Below, piece after piece: positions 33,428-49,400 of a stretch of DNA of 64,000 nucleotides. Both the position numbers and the translations under genes were made by a program. Origin of the DNA: Nansenia antarctica (lineage: Eukaryota > Chordata > Actinopteri > Argentiniformes > Microstomatidae); contig CAXDII010000319.1 in NCBI GenBank assembly GCA_963989245.1, positions 327,501-391,500 of the forward strand. The letters run 5' to 3'. How positions within the stretch are numbered: the first letter of the stretch is position 1; the number at the start of each line of letters is the position of its first letter. Under the pieces are notes generated by a model. That model was not told where the DNA came from and searched no databases. It saw only the letters and a program-made list of their open reading frames with translations.

Positions 33428-36400
33428 GACCGCTTGGACACTTTCAGAACAGCTCTGTTAATGACTGAAAACAGCTCTCGAAGAGATTGTCAAAAGAGAC
33501 TCTGAAAACGAAACGTTGATCACTTTTGAGCAAAAGGCTGCACACACGCAATTCAAGTTGCTCTGATTGTCATTTAGAGTTACATTATAGGATTATTCAA
33601 CAACAAGTCAAAATGTGCTCGTGAAAGGCAGAAAACAACACTTTGATAGTTTGATATAACTTGAGAACGAATGCAAAAAACAGTCCACTCTAAGAACAGT
33701 CCGCTTGGACACTTTCAGAACAGCTCTGTTAATGACTGAAAACAGCTCTCGAAGAGATTGTCAAAAGAGACTCTGAAAACGAAACGTTGATCACTTTTGA
33801 GCAAAAGGCTGCACACACGCAATTCAAGTTGCTCTGATTGTCATTTAGAGTTACAATATAGGATTATTCAACAACAAGTCAAAATGTGCTCGTGAAAGGC
33901 AGAAAACAACACTTTGATAGTTTGATATAACTTGAGAACGAATGCAAAAAACAGTCCACTCTAAGAACAGGCCGCTTGGACACTTTCAGAACAGCTCAGT
34001 TAATGACTGAAAACAGCTCTCGAAGAGATTGTCAAAAGAGACTCTGAAAACGAAACGTTGATCACTTTTGAGCAAAAGGCTGCACACACGCAATTCAAGT
34101 TGCTCTGATTGTCATTTAGAGTTACATTATAGGATTATTCAACAACAAGTCAAAATGTGCTCGTGAAAGGCAGAAAACAACAATTTGATAGTTTGATATA
34201 ACTTGAGAACGAATGCAAAAAACAGTCCACTCTAAGAACAGGCCGCTTGGACACTTTCAGAACAGCTCAGTTAATGACTGAAAACAGCTCTCGAAGAGAT
34301 TGTCAAAAGAGACTCCGAAAACGAAACGTTGATCACTTTTGAGCAAAAGGCTGCACACACGCAATTCAAGTTGCTCTGATTGTCATTTAGAGTTACATTA
34401 TAGGATTATTCAACAACAAGTCAAAATGTGCTCGTGAAAGGCAGAAAACAACACTTTGATAGTTTGATATAACTTGAGAACGAATGCAAAAACAGTCCAC
34501 TCTAAGAACAGACCGCTTGGACACTTTCAGAACAGCTCTGTTAATGACTGAAAACAGCTCTCGAAGAGATTGTCAAAAGAGACTCCGAAAACGAAACGTT
34601 GATCACTTTTGAGCAAAAGGCTGCACACACGCAATTCAAGTTGCTCTGATTGTCATTTAGAGTTACATTATAGGATTATTCAACAACAAGTCAAAATGTG
34701 CTCGTGAAAGGCAGAAAACAACACTTTGATAGTTTGATATAACTTGAGAACGAATGCAAAAAACAGTCCACTCTAAGAACAGGCCGCTTGGACACTTTCA
34801 GAACAGCTCTGTTAATGACTGAAAACAGCTCTCGAAGAGATTGTCAAAAGAGACTCTGAAAACGAAACGTTGATCACTTTTGAGCAAAAGGCTGCACACA
34901 CGCAATTCAAGTTGCTCTGATTGTCATTTAGAGTTACATTATAGGATTATTCAACAACAAGTCAAAATGTGCTCGTGAAAGGCAGAAAACAACAATTTGA
35001 TAGTTTGATATAACTTGAGAACGAATGCAAAAAACAGTCCACTCTAAGAACAGGCCGCTTGGACACTTTCAGAACAGCTCTGTTAATGACTGAAAACAGC
35101 TCTCGAAGAGATTGTCAAAAGAGACTCCGAAAACGAAACGTTGATCACTTTTGAGCAAAAGGCTGCACACACGCAATTCAAGTTGCTCTGATTGTCATTT
35201 AGAGTTACATTATAGGATTATTCAACAACAAGTCAAAATGTGCTCGTGAAAGGCAGAAAACAACACTTTGATAGTTTGATATAACTTGAGAACGAATGCA
35301 AAAAACAGTCCACTCTAAGAACAGGCCGCTTGGACACTTTCAGAACAGCTCAGTTAATGACTGAAAACAGCTCTCGAAGAGATTGTCAAAAGAGACTCCG
35401 AAAACGAAACGTTGATCACTTTTGAGCAAAAGGCTGCACACACGCAATTCAAGTTGCTCTGATTGTCATTTAGAGTTACATTATAGGATTATTCAACAAC
35501 AAGTCAAAATGTGCTCGTGAAAGGCAGAAAACAACACTTTGATAGTTTGATATAACTTGAGAACGAATGCAAAAACAGTCCACTCTAAGAACAGACCGCT
35601 TGGACACTTTCAGAACAGCTCTGTTAATGACTGAAAACAGCTCTCGAAGAGATTGTCAAAAGAGACTCTGAAAACGAAACGTTGATCACTTTTGAGCAAA
35701 AGGCTGCACACACGCAATTCAAGTTGCTCTGATTGTCATTTAGAGTTACATTATAGGATTCTTCAACAACAAGTCAAAATGTGCTCGTGAAAGGCAGAAA
35801 ACAACACTTTGATAGTTTGATATAACTTGAGAACGAATGCAAAAAACAGTCCACTCTAAGAACAGGCCGCTTGGACACTTTCAGAACAGCTCTGTTAATG
35901 ACTGAAAACAGCTCTCGAAGAGATTGTCAAAAGAGACTCTGAAAACGAAACGTTGATCACTTTTGAGCAAAAGGCTGCACACACGCAATTCAAGTTGCTC
36001 TGATTGTCATTTAGAGTTACATTATAGGATTATTCAACAACAAGTCAAAATGTGCTCGTGAAAGGCAGAAAACAACAATTTGATAGTTTGATATAACTTG
36101 AGAACGAATGCAAAAAACAGTCCACTCTAAGAACAGGCCGCTTGGACACTTTCAGAACAGCTCTGTTAATGACTGAAAACAGCTCTCGAAGAGATTGTCA
36201 AAAGAGACTCCGAAAACGAAACGTTGATCACTTTTGAGCAAAAGGCTGCACACACGCAATTCAAGTTGCTCTGATTGTCATTTAGAGTTACATTATAGGA
36301 TTATTCAACAACAAGTCAAAATGTGCTCGTGAAAGGCAGAAAACAACACTTTGATAGTTTGATATAACTTGAGAACGAATGCAAAAACAGTCCACTCTAA

Positions 36401-39400
36401 GAACAGACCGCTTGGACACTTTCAGAACAGCTCTGTTAATGACTGAAAACAGCTCTCGAAGAGATTGTCAAAAGAGACTCTGAAAACGAAACGTTGATCA
36501 CTTTTGAGCAAAAGGCTGCACACACGCAATTCAAGTTGCTCTGATTGTCATTTAGAGTTACATTATAGGATTATTCAACAACAAGTCAAAATGTGCTCGT
36601 GAAAGGCAGAAAACAACACTTTGATAGTTTGATATAACTTGAGAACGAATGCAAAAAACAGTCCACTCTAAGAACAGGCTGCTTGGACACTTTCAGAACA
36701 GCTCTGTTAATGACTGAAAACAGCTCTCGAAGAGATTGTCAAAAGAGACTCTGAAAACGAAACGTTGATCACTTTTGAGCAAAAGGCTGCACACACGCAA
36801 TTCAAGTTGCTCTGATTGTCATTTAGAGTTACAATATAGGATTATTCAACAACAAGTCAAAATGTGCTCGTGAAAGGCAGAAAACAACACTTTGATAGTT
36901 TGATATAACTTGAGAACGAATGCAAAAAACAGTCCACTCTAAGAACAGGCCGCTTGGACACTTTCAGAACAGCTCTGTTAATGACTGAAAACAGCTCTCG
37001 AAGAGATTGTCAAAAGAGACTCCGAAAACGAAACGTTGATCACTTTTGAGCAAAAGGCTGCACACACGCAATTCAAGTTGCTCTGATTGTCATTTAGAGT
37101 TACATTATAGGATTATTCAACAACAAGTCAAAATGTGCTCGTGAAAGGCAGAAAACAACACTTTGATAGTTTGATATAACTTGAGAACGAATGCAAAAAA
37201 CAGTCCACTCTAAGAACAGGCCGCTTGGACACTTTCAGAACAGCTCAGTTAATGACTGAAAACAGCTCTCGAAGAGATTGTCAAAAGAGACTCCGAAAAC
37301 GAAACGTTGATCACTTTTGAGCAAAAGGCTGCACACACGCAATTCAAGTTGCTCTGATTGTCATTTAGAGTTACATTATAGGATTATTCAACAACAAGTC
37401 AAAATGTGCTCGTGAAAGGCAGAAAACAACACTTTGATAGTTTGATATAACTTGAGAACGAATGCAAAAACAGTCCACTCTAAGAACAGACCGCTTGGAC
37501 ACTTTCAGAACAGCTCTGTTAATGACTGAAAACAGCTCTCGAAGAGATTGTCAAAAGAGACTCTGAAAACGAAACGTTGATCACTTTTGAGCAAAAGGCT
37601 GCACACACGCAATTCAAGTTGCTCTGATTGTCATTTAGAGTTACATTATAGGATTCTTCAACAACAAGTCAAAATGTGCTCGTGAAAGGCAGAAAACAAC
37701 ACTTTGATAGTTTGATATAACTTGAGAACGAATGCAAAAAACAGTCCACTCTAAGAACAGGCCGCTTGGACACTTTCAGAACAGCTCTGTTAATGACTGA
37801 AAACAGCTCTCGAAGAGATTGTCAAAAGAGACTCTGAAAACGAAACGTTGATCACTTTTGAGCAAAAGGCTGCACACACGCAATTCAAGTTGCTCTGATT
37901 GTCATTTAGAGTTACATTATAGGATTATTCAACAACAAGTCAAAATGTGCTCGTGAAAGGCAGAAAACAACAATTTGATAGTTTGATATAACTTGAGAAC
38001 GAATGCAAAAAACAGTCCACTCTAAGAACAGGCCGCTTGGACACTTTCAGAACAGCTCTGTTAATGACTGAAAACAGCTCTCGAAGAGATTGTCAAAAGA
38101 GACTCCGAAAACGAAACGTTGATCACTTTTGAGCAAAAGGCTGCACACACGCAATTCAAGTTGCTCTGATTGTCATTTAGAGTTACATTATAGGATTATT
38201 CAACAACAAGTCAAAATGTGCTCGTGAAAGGCAGAAAACAACACTTTGATAGTTTGATATAACTTGAGAACGAATGCAAAAACAGTCCACTCTAAGAACA
38301 GACCGCTTGGACACTTTCAGAACAGCTCTGTTAATGACTGAAAACAGCTCTCGAAGAGATTGTCAAAAGAGACTCTGAAAACGAAACGTTGATCACTTTT
38401 GAGCAAAAGGCTGCACACACGCAATTCAAGTTGCTCTGATGGTCATTTAGAGTTACATTATAGGATTATTCAACAACAAGTCAAAATGTGCTCGTGAAAG
38501 GCAGAAAACAACACTTTGATAGTTTGATATAACTTGAGAACGAATGCAAAAAACAGTCCACTCTAAGAACAGGCCGCTTGGACACTTTCAGAACAGCTCT
38601 GTTAATGACTGAAAACAGCTCTCGAAGAGATTGTCAAAAGAGACTCTGAAAACGAAACGTTGATCACTTTTGAGCAAAAGGCTGCACACACGCAATTCAA
38701 GTTGCTCTGATTGTCATTTAGAGTTACAATATAGGATTATTCAACAACAAGTCAAAATGTGCTCGTGAAAGGCAGAAAACAACACTTTGATAGTTTGATA
38801 TAACTTGAGAACGAATGCAAAAAACAGTCCACTCTAAGAACAGGCCGCTTGGACACTTTCAGAACAGCTCAGTTAATGACTGAAAACAGCTCTCGAAGAG
38901 ATTGTCAAAAGAGACTCTGAAAACGAAACGTTGATCACTTTTGAGCAAAAGGCTGCACACACGCAATTCAAGTTGCTCTGATTGTCATTTAGAGTTACAT
39001 TATAGGATTATTCAACAACAAGTCAAAATGTGCTCGTGAAAGGCAGAAAACAACAATTTGATAGTTTGATATAACTTGAGAACGAATGCAAAAAACAGTC
39101 CACTCTAAGAACAGGCCGCTTGGACACTTTCAGAACAGCTCAGTTAATGACTGAAAACAGCTCTCGAAGAGATTGTCAAAAGAGACTCCGAAAACGAAAC
39201 GTTGATCACTTTTGAGCAAAAGGCTGCACACACGCAATTCAAGTTGCTCTGATTGTCATTTAGAGTTACATTATAGGATTATTCAACAACAAGTCAAAAT
39301 GTGCTCGTGAAAGGCAGAAAACAACACTTTGATAGTTTGATATAACTTGAGAACGAATGCAAAAACAGTCCACTCTAAGAACAGACCGCTTGGACACTTT

Positions 39401-40467
39401 CAGAACAGCTCTGTTAATGACTGAAAACAGCTCTCGAAGAGATTGTCAAAAGAGACTCTGAAAACGAAACGTTGATCACTTTTGAGCAAAAGGCTGCACA
39501 CACGCAATTCAAGTTGCTCTGATTGTCATTTAGAGTTACATTATAGGATTATTCAACAACAAGTCAAAATGTGCTCGTGAAAGGCAGAAAACAACACTTT
39601 GATAGTTTGATATAACTTGAGAACGAATGCAAAAAACAGTCCACTCTAAGAACAGGCCGCTTGGACACTTTCAGAACAGCTCTGTTAATGACTGAAAACA
39701 GCTCTCGAAGAGATTGTCAAAAGAGACTCTGAAAACGAAACGTTGATCACTTTTGAGCAAAAGGCTGCACACACGCAATTCAAGTTGCTCTGATTGTCAT
39801 TTAGAGTTACAATATAGGATTATTCAACAACAAGTCAAAATGTGCTCGTGAAAGGCAGAAAACAACACTTTGATAGTTTGATATAACTTGAGAACGAATG
39901 CAAAAAACAGTCCACTCTAAGAACAGGCCGCTTGGACACTTTCAGAACAGCTCAGTTAATGACTGAAAACAGCTCTCGAAGAGATTGTCAAAAGAGACTC
40001 TGAAAACGAAACGTTGATCACTTTTGAGCAAAAGGCTGCACACACGCAATTCAAGTTGCTCTGATTGTCATTTAGAGTTACATTATAGGATTATTCAACA
40101 ACAAGTCAAAATGTGCTCGTGAAAGGCAGAAAACAACAATTTGATAGTTTGATATAACTTGAGAACGAATGCAAAAAACAGTCCACTCTAAGAACAGGCC
40201 GCTTGGACACTTTCAGAACAGCTCAGTTAATGACTGAAAACAGCTCTCGAAGAGATTGTCAAAAGAGACTCCGAAAACGAAACGTTGATCACTTTTGAGC
40301 AAAAGGCTGCACACACGCAATTCAAGTTGCTCTGATTGTCATTTAGAGTTACATTATAGGATTATTCAACAACAAGTCAAAATGTGCTCGTGAAAGGCAG
40401 AAAACAACACTTTGATAGTTTGATATAACTTGAGAACGAATGCAAAAACAGTCCACTCTAAGAACAG
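33428..40467 (+). repeat. Higher-order repeat region alternating 3- and 4-monomer units
   Basis: The diagnostic monomer with five A (GCAAAAACAGTCC) and GAACAGACCGC occurs at 33428, 34511, 35594, 36406, 37489, 38301, 39384 and 40467. The spacings are 1083, 1083, 812, 1083, 812, 1083 and 1083 bp, that is four or three monomers minus one base. Confidence 0.9.
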
Positions 40468-43400
40468 ACCGCTTGGACACTTTCAGAACAGCTCTGTTAA
40501 TGACTGAAAACAGCTCTCGAAGAGATTGTCAAAAGAGACTCCGAAAACGAAACGTTGATCACTTTTGAGCAAAAGGCTGCACACACGCAATTCAAGTTGC
40601 TCTGATTGTCATTTAGAGTTACATTATAGGATTATTCAACAACAAGTCAAAATGTGCTCGTGAAAGGCAGAAAACAACACTTTGATAGTTTGATATAACT
40701 TGAGAACGAATGCAAAAAACAGTCCACTCTAAGAACAGGCCGCTTGGACACTTTCAGAACAGCTCTGTTAATGACTGAAAACAGCTCTCGAAGAGATTGT
40801 CAAAAGAGACTCTGAAAACGAAACGTTGATCACTTTTGAGCAAAAGGCTGCACACACGCAATTCAAGTTGCTCTGATTGTCATTTAGAGTTACATTATAG
40901 GATTATTCAACAACAAGTCAAAATGTGCTCGTGAAAGGCAGAAAACAACAATTTGATAGTTTGATATAACTTGAGAACGAATGCAAAAAACAGTCCACTC
41001 TAAGAACAGGCCGCTTGGACACTTTCAGAACAGCTCTGTTAATGACTGAAAACAGCTCTCGAAGAGATTGTCAAAAGAGACTCCGAAAACGAAACGTTGA
41101 TCACTTTTGAGCAAAAGGCTGCACACACGCAATTCAAGTTGCTCTGATTGTCATTTAGAGTTACATTATAGGAGCATTCAGCAACAAGTCAAAATGTGCT
41201 CCAGAAAAGCAGAAAACAACACTGATAGAACTTGAGAACGAATGCAAAAAACAGTCCACTCTAAGAACAGGCCGCTTGGACACTTTCAGAACAGCTCTGT
41301 TAATGACTGAAAACAGCTCTCGAAGAGATTGTCAAAAGAGACTCCGAAAACGAAACGTTGATCACTTTTGAGCAAAAGGCTGCACACACGCAATTCAAGT
41401 TGCTCTGATTGTCATTTAGAGTTACATTATAGGATTATTCAACAACAAGTCAAAATGTGCTCGTGAAAGGCAGAAAACAACACTTTGATAGTTTAATATA
41501 ACTTGAGAACGAATGCAAGAAAACAGTCCACTCTAAGAACAGGCCGCTTGGACACTTTCAGAACAGCTCTGTTAATGACTGTAAACAGCTCTCGAAGAGA
41601 TTGTCAAAAGAGACTCCGAAAACGAAACGTTGATCACTTTTGAGCAAAAGGCTGCACACACGCAATTCAAGTTGCTCTGATTGTCATTTAGAGTTACATT
41701 ATAGGATTATTCAACAACAAGTCAAAATGTGCTCGTGAAAGGCAGAAAACAACACTTTGATAGTTTGATATAACTTGAGAACGAATGCAAAAAACAGTCC
41801 ACTCTAAGAACAGGCCGCTTGGACACTTTCAGAACAGCTCTGTTAATGACTGAAAACAGCTCTCGAAGAGATTGTCAAAAGAGACTCTGAAAACGAAACG
41901 TTGATCACTTTTGAGCAAAAGGCTGCACACACGCAATTCAAGTTGCTCTGATTGTCATTTAGAGTTACATTATAGGATTATTCAACAACAAGTCAAAATG
42001 TGCTCGTGAAAGGCAGAAAACAACACTTTGATAGTTTGATATAACTTGAGAACGAATGCAAAAAACAGTCCACTCTAAGAACAGGCCGCTTGGACACTTT
42101 CAGAACAGCTCTGTTAATGACTGAAAACAGCTCTCGAAGAGATTGTCAAAAGAGACTCTGAAAACAAAACGTTGATCACTTTTGAGCAAAAAGCTGCACA
42201 CACGCAATTCAAGTTGCTCTGATTGTCATTTAGAGTTACATTATAGGATTATTCAACAACAAGTCAAAATGTGCTCGTGAAAGGCAGAAAACAACACTTT
42301 GATAGTTTGATATAACTTGAGAACGAATGCAAAAAACAGTCCACTCTAAGAACAGGCCGCTTGGACACTTTCAGAACAGCTCTGTTAATGACTGAAAACA
42401 GCTCTCGAAGAGATTGTCAAAAGAGACTCTGAAAATGAAACGTTGATCACTTTTGAGCAAAAGGCTGCACACACGCAATTCAAGTTGCTCTGATTGTAAT
42501 TTAGAGTTACATTATAGGATTATTCAACAACAAGTCAACATGTGCTCGTGAAAGGCAGAAAACAACACTTTGATAGTTTGATATAACTTGAGAACGAATG
42601 CAAAAAACAGTCCACTCTAAGAACAGGCCGCTTGGACACTTTCAGAACAGCTCTGTTAATGACTGAAAACAGCTCTCGAAGAGATTGTCAAAAGAGACTC
42701 TGAAAATGAAACGTTGATCACTTTTGAGCAAAAGGCTGCACACACGCAATTCAAGTTGCTCTGATTGTAATTTAGAGTTACATTATAGGATTATTCAACA
42801 ACAAGTCAACATGTGCTCGTGAAAGGCAGAAAACAACACTTTGATAGTTTGATATAACTTGAGAACGAATGCAAAAAACAGTCCACTCTAAGAACAGGCC
42901 GCTTGGACACTTTCAGAACAGCTCTGTTAATGACTGAAAACAGCTCTCGAAGAGATTGTCAAAAGAGACTCTGAAAACGAAACGTTGATCACTTTTGAGC
43001 AAAAGGCTGCACACACGCAATTCAAGTTGCTCTGATTGTCATTTAGAGTTACATTATAGGATTATTCAACAACAAGTCAAAATGTGCTCGTGAAAGGCAG
43101 AAAACAACACTTTGATAGTTTGATATGACTTGAGAACGAATGCAAAAAACAGTCCACTCTAAGAACAGGCCGCTTGGACACTTTCAGAACAGCTCTGTTA
43201 ATGACTGAAAACAGCTCTCGAAGAGATTGTCAAAAGAGACTCTGAAAACGAAACGTTGATCACTTTTGAGCAAAAGGCTGCACACACGCAATTCAAGTTG
43301 CTCTGATTGTCATTTAGAGTTACATTATAGGATTATTCAACAACAAGTCAAAATGTGCTCGTGAAAGGCAGAAAACAACACTTTGATAGTTTGATATAAC

Positions 43401-46400
43401 TTGAGAACGAATGCAAAAAACAGTCCACTCTAAGAACAGGCCGCTTGGACACTTTCAGAACAGCTCAGTTAATGACTGAAAACAGCTCTCGAAGAGATTG
43501 TCAAAAGAGACTCCGAAAACGAAACGTTGATCACTTTTGAGCAAAAGGCTGCACACACGCAATTCAAGTTGCTCTGATTGTCATTTAGAGTTACATTATA
43601 GGATTATTCAACAACAAGTCAAAATGTGCTCGTGAAAGGCAGAAAACAACACTTTGATAGTTTGATATAACTTGAGAACGAATGCAAAAACAGTCCACTC
43701 TAAGAACAGGCCGCTTGGACACTTTCAGAACAGCTCTGTTAATGACTGAAAACAGCTCTCGAAGAGATTGTCAAAAGAGACTCTGAAAACGAAACGATCA
43801 CTTTTGAGCAAAAGGCTGCACTCACGCAATTCAAGTTGCTCTGATTGTCATTTAGAGTTACATTATAGGATTATTCAACAACAAGTCAAAATGTGCTCGT
43901 GAAAGGCAGAAAACAACACTTTGATAGTTTGATATAACTTGAGAACGAATGCAAAAAACAGTCCACTCTAAGAACAGGCCGCTTGGACACTTTCAGAACA
44001 GCTCTGTTAATGACTGAAAACAGCTCTCGAAGAGATTGTCAAAAGAGACTCTGAAAACGAAACGTTGATCACTTTTGAGCAAAAGGCTGCACACACGCAA
44101 TTCAAGTTGCTCTGATTGTCATTTAGAGTTACAATATAGGATTATTCAACAACAAGTCAAAATGTGCTCGTGAAAGGCAGAAAACAACACTTTGATAGTT
44201 TGATATAACTTGAGAACGAATGCAAAAAACAGTCCACTCTAAGAACAGGCCGCTTGGACACTTTCAGAACAGCTCTGTTAATGACTGAAAACAGCTCTCG
44301 AAGAGATTGTCAAAAGAGACTCTGAAAACGAAACGTTGATCACTTTTGAGCAAAAGGCTGCACACACGCAATTCAAGTTGCTCTGATTGTCATTTAGAGT
44401 TACATTATAGGATTATTCAACAACAAGTCAAAATGTGCTCGTGAAAGGCAGAAAACAACACTTTGATAGTTTGATATAACTTGAGAACGAATGCAAAAAA
44501 CAGTCCACTCTAAGAACAGGCCGCTTGGACACTTTCAGAACAGCTCAGTTAATGACTGAAAACAGCTCTCGAAGAGATTGTCAAAAGAGACTCCGAAAAC
44601 GAAACGTTGATCACTTTTGAGCAAAAGGCTGCACACACGCAATTCAAGTTGCTCTGATTGTCATTTAGAGTTACATTATAGGATTATTCAACAACAAGTC
44701 AAAATGTGCTCGTGAAAGGCAGAAAACAACACTTTGATAGTTTGATATAACTTGAGAACGAATGCAAAAACAGTCCACTCTAAGAACAGGCCGCTTGGAC
44801 ACTTTCAGAACAGCTCTGTTAATGACTGAAAACAGCTCTCGAAGAGATTGTCAAAAGAGACTCTGAAAACGAAACGATCACTTTTGAGCAAAAGGCTGCA
44901 CTCACGCAATTCAAGTTGCTCTGATTGTCATTTAGAGTTACATTATAGGATTATTCAACAACAAGTCAAAATGTGCTCGTGAAAGGCAGAAAACAACACT
45001 TTGATAGTTTGATATAACTTGAGAACGAATGCAAAAAACAGTCCACTCTAAGAACAGGCCGCTTGGACACTTTCAGAACAGCTCTGTTAATGACTGAAAA
45101 CAGCTCTCGAAGAGATTGTCAAAAGAGACTCTGAAAACGAAACGTTGATCACTTTTGAGCAAAAGGCTGCACACACGCAATTCAAGTTGCTCTGATTGTC
45201 ATTTAGAGTTACAATATAGGATTATTCAACAACAAGTCAAAATGTGCTCGTGAAAGGCAGAAAACAACACTTTGATAGTTTGATATAACTTGAGAACGAA
45301 TGCAAAAAACAGTCCACTCTAAGAACAGGCCGCTTGGACACTTTCAGAACAGCTCAGTTAATGACTGAAAACAGCTCTCGAAGAGATTGTCAAAAGAGAC
45401 TCTGAAAACGAAACGTTGATCACTTTTGAGCAAAAGGCTGCACACACGCAATTCAAGTTGCTCTGATTGTCATTTAGAGTTACATTATAGGATTATTCAA
45501 CAACAAGTCAAAATGTGCTCGTGAAAGGCAGAAAACAACACTTTGATAGTTTGATATAACTTGAGAACGAATGCAAAAAACAGTCCACTCTAAGAACAGG
45601 CCGCTTGGACACTTTCAGAACAGCTCAGTTAATGACTGAAAACAGCTCTCGAAGAGATTGTCAAAAGAGACTCTGAAAACGAAACGTTGATCACTTTTGA
45701 GCAAAAGGCTGCACACACGCAATTCAAGTTGCTCTGATTGTCATTTAGAGTTACATTATAGGATTATTCAACAACAAGTCAAAATGTGCTCGTGAAAGGC
45801 AGAAAACAACAATTTGATAGTTTGATATAACTTGAGAACGAATGCAAAAAACAGTCCACTCTAAGAACAGGCCGCTTGGACACTTTCAGAACAGCTCAGT
45901 TAATGACTGAAAACAGCTCTCGAAGAGATTGTCAAAAGAGACTCCGAAAACGAAACGTTGATCACTTTTGAGCAAAAGGCTGCACACACGCAATTCAAGT
46001 TGCTCTGATTGTCATTTAGAGTTACATTATAGGATTATTCAACAACAAGTCAAAATGTGCTCGTGAAAGGCAGAAAACAACACTTTGATAGTTTGATATA
46101 ACTTGAGAACGAATGCAAAAACAGTCCACTCTAAGAACAGACCGCTTGGACACTTTCAGAACAGCTCTGTTAATGACTGAAAACAGCTCTCGAAGAGATT
46201 GTCAAAAGAGACTCCGAAAACGAAACGTTGATCACTTTTGAGCAAAAGGCTGCACACACGCAATTCAAGTTGCTCTGATTGTCATTTAGAGTTACATTAT
46301 AGGATTATTCAACAACAAGTCAAAATGTGCTCGTGAAAGGCAGAAAACAACACTTTGATAGTTTGATATAACTTGAGAACGAATGCAAAAAACAGTCCAC

Positions 46401-49400
46401 TCTAAGAACAGGCCGCTTGGACACTTTCAGAACAGCTCTGTTAATGACTGAAAACAGCTCTCGAAGAGATTGTCAAAAGAGACTCTGAAAACGAAACGTT
46501 GATCACTTTTGAGCAAAAGGCTGCACACACGCAATTCAAGTTGCTCTGATTGTCATTTAGAGTTACATTATAGGATTATTCAACAACAAGTCAAAATGTG
46601 CTCGTGAAAGGCAGAAAACAACAATTTGATAGTTTGATATAACTTGAGAACGAATGCAAAAAACAGTCCACTCTAAGAACAGGCCGCTTGGACACTTTCA
46701 GAACAGCTCTGTTAATGACTGAAAACAGCTCTCGAAGAGATTGTCAAAAGAGACTCCGAAAACGAAACGTTGATCACTTTTGAGCAAAAGGCTGCACACA
46801 CGCAATTCAAGTTGCTCTGATTGTCATTTAGAGTTACATTATAGGAGCATTCAGCAACAAGTCAAAATGTGCTCCAGAAAAGCAGAAAACAACACTGATA
46901 GAACTTGAGAACGAATGCAAAAAACAGTCCACTCTAAGAACAGGCCGCTTGGACACTTTCAGAACAGCTCTGTTAATGACTGAAAACAGCTCTCGAAGAG
47001 ATTGTCAAAAGAGACTCCGAAAACGAAACGTTGATCACTTTTGAGCAAAAGGCTGCACACACGCAATTCAAGTTGCTCTGATTGTCATTTAGAGTTACAT
47101 TATAGGATTATTCAACAACAAGTCAAAATGTGCTCGTGAAAGGCAGAAAACAACACTTTGATAGTTTAATATAACTTGAGAACGAATGCAAGAAAACAGT
47201 CCACTCTAAGAACAGGCCGCTTGGACACTTTCAGAACAGCTCTGTTAATGACTGTAAACAGCTCTCGAAGAGATTGTCAAAAGAGACTCCGAAAACGAAA
47301 CGTTGATCACTTTTGAGCAAAAGGCTGCACACACGCAATTCAAGTTGCTCTGATTGTCATTTAGAGTTACATTATAGGATTATTCAACAACAAGTCAAAA
47401 TGTGCTCGTGAAAGGCAGAAAACAACACTTTGATAGTTTGATATAACTTGAGAACGAATGCAAAAAACAGTCCACTCTAAGAACAGGCCGCTTGGACACT
47501 TTCAGAACAGCTCTGTTAATGACTGAAAACAGCTCTCGAAGAGATTGTCAAAAGAGACTCTGAAAACGAAACGTTGATCACTTTTGAGCAAAAGGCTGCA
47601 CACACGCAATTCAAGTTGCTCTGATTGTCATTTAGAGTTACATTATAGGATTATTCAACAACAAGTCAAAATGTGCTCGTGAAAGGCAGAAAACAACACT
47701 TTGATAGTTTGATATAACTTGAGAACGAATGCAAAAAACAGTCCACTCTAAGAACAGGCCGCTTGGACACTTTCAGAACAGCTCTGTTAATGACTGAAAA
47801 CAGCTCTCGAAGAGATTGTCAAAAGAGACTCTGAAAACGAAACGTTGATCACTTTTGAGCAAAAAGCTGCACACACGCAATTCAAGTTGCTCTGATTGTC
47901 ATTTAGAGTTACATTATAGGATTATTCAACAACAAGTCAAAATGTGCTCGTGAAAGGCAGAAAACAACACTTTGATAGTTTGATATAACTTGAGAACGAA
48001 TGCAAAAAACAGTCCACTCTAAGAACAGGCCGCTTGGACACTTTCAGAACAGCTCTGTTAATGACTGAAAACAGCTCTCGAAGAGATTGTCAAAAGAGAC
48101 TCTGAAAACGAAACGTTGATCACTTTTGAGCAAAAGGCTGCACACACGCAATTCAAGTTGCTCTGATTGTAATTTAGAGTTACATTATAGGATTATTCAA
48201 CAACAAGTCAACATGTGCTCGTGAAAGGCAGAAAACAACACTTTGATAGTTTGATATAACTTGAGAACGAATGCAAAAAACAGTCCACTCTAAGAACAGG
48301 CCGCTTGGACACTTTCAGAACAGCTCTGTTAATGACTGAAAACAGCTCTCGAAGAGATTGTCAAAAGAGACTCTGAAAACGAAACGTTGATCACTTTTGA
48401 GCAAAAGGCTGCACACACGCAATTCAAGTTGCTCTGATTGTAATTTAGAGTTACATTATAGGATTATTCAACAACAAGTCAACATGTGCTCGTGAAAGGC
48501 AGAAAACAACACTTTGATAGTTTGATATAACTTGAGAACGAATGCAAAAAACAGTCCACTCTAAGAACAGGCCGCTTGGACACTTTCAGAACAGCTCTGT
48601 TAATGACTGAAAACAGCTCTCGAAGAGATTGTCAAAAGAGACTCTGAAAACGAAACGTTGATCACTTTTGAGCAAAAGGCTGCACACACGCAATTCAAGT
48701 TGCTCTGATTGTCATTTAGAGTTACATTATAGGATTATTCAACAACAAGTCAAAATGTGCTCGTGAAAGGCAGAAAACAACACTTTGATAGTTTGATATG
48801 ACTTGAGAACGAATGCAAAAAACAGTCCACTCTAAGAACAGGCCGCTTGGACACTTTCAGAACAGCTCTGTTAATGACTGAAAACAGCTCTCGAAGAGAT
48901 TGTCAAAAGAGACTCTGAAAACGAAACGTTGATCACTTTTGAGCAAAAGGCTGCACACACGCAATTCAAGTTGCTCTGATTGTCATTTAGAGTTACATTA
49001 TAGGATTATTCAACAACAAGTCAAAATGTGCTCGTGAAAGGCAGAAAACAACACTTTGATAGTTTGATATAACTTGAGAACGAATGCAAAAAACAGTCCA
49101 CTCTAAGAACAGGCCGCTTGGACACTTTCAGAACAGCTCAGTTAATGACTGAAAACAGCTCTCGAAGAGATTGTCAAAAGAGACTCCGAAAACGAAACGT
49201 TGATCACTTTTGAGCAAAAGGCTGCACACACGCAATTCAAGTTGCTCTGATTGTCATTTAGAGTTACATTATAGGATTATTCAACAACAAGTCAAAATGT
49301 GCTCGTGAAAGGCAGAAAACAACACTTTGATAGTTTGATATAACTTGAGAACGAATGCAAAAACAGTCCACTCTAAGAACAGGCCGCTTGGACACTTTCA

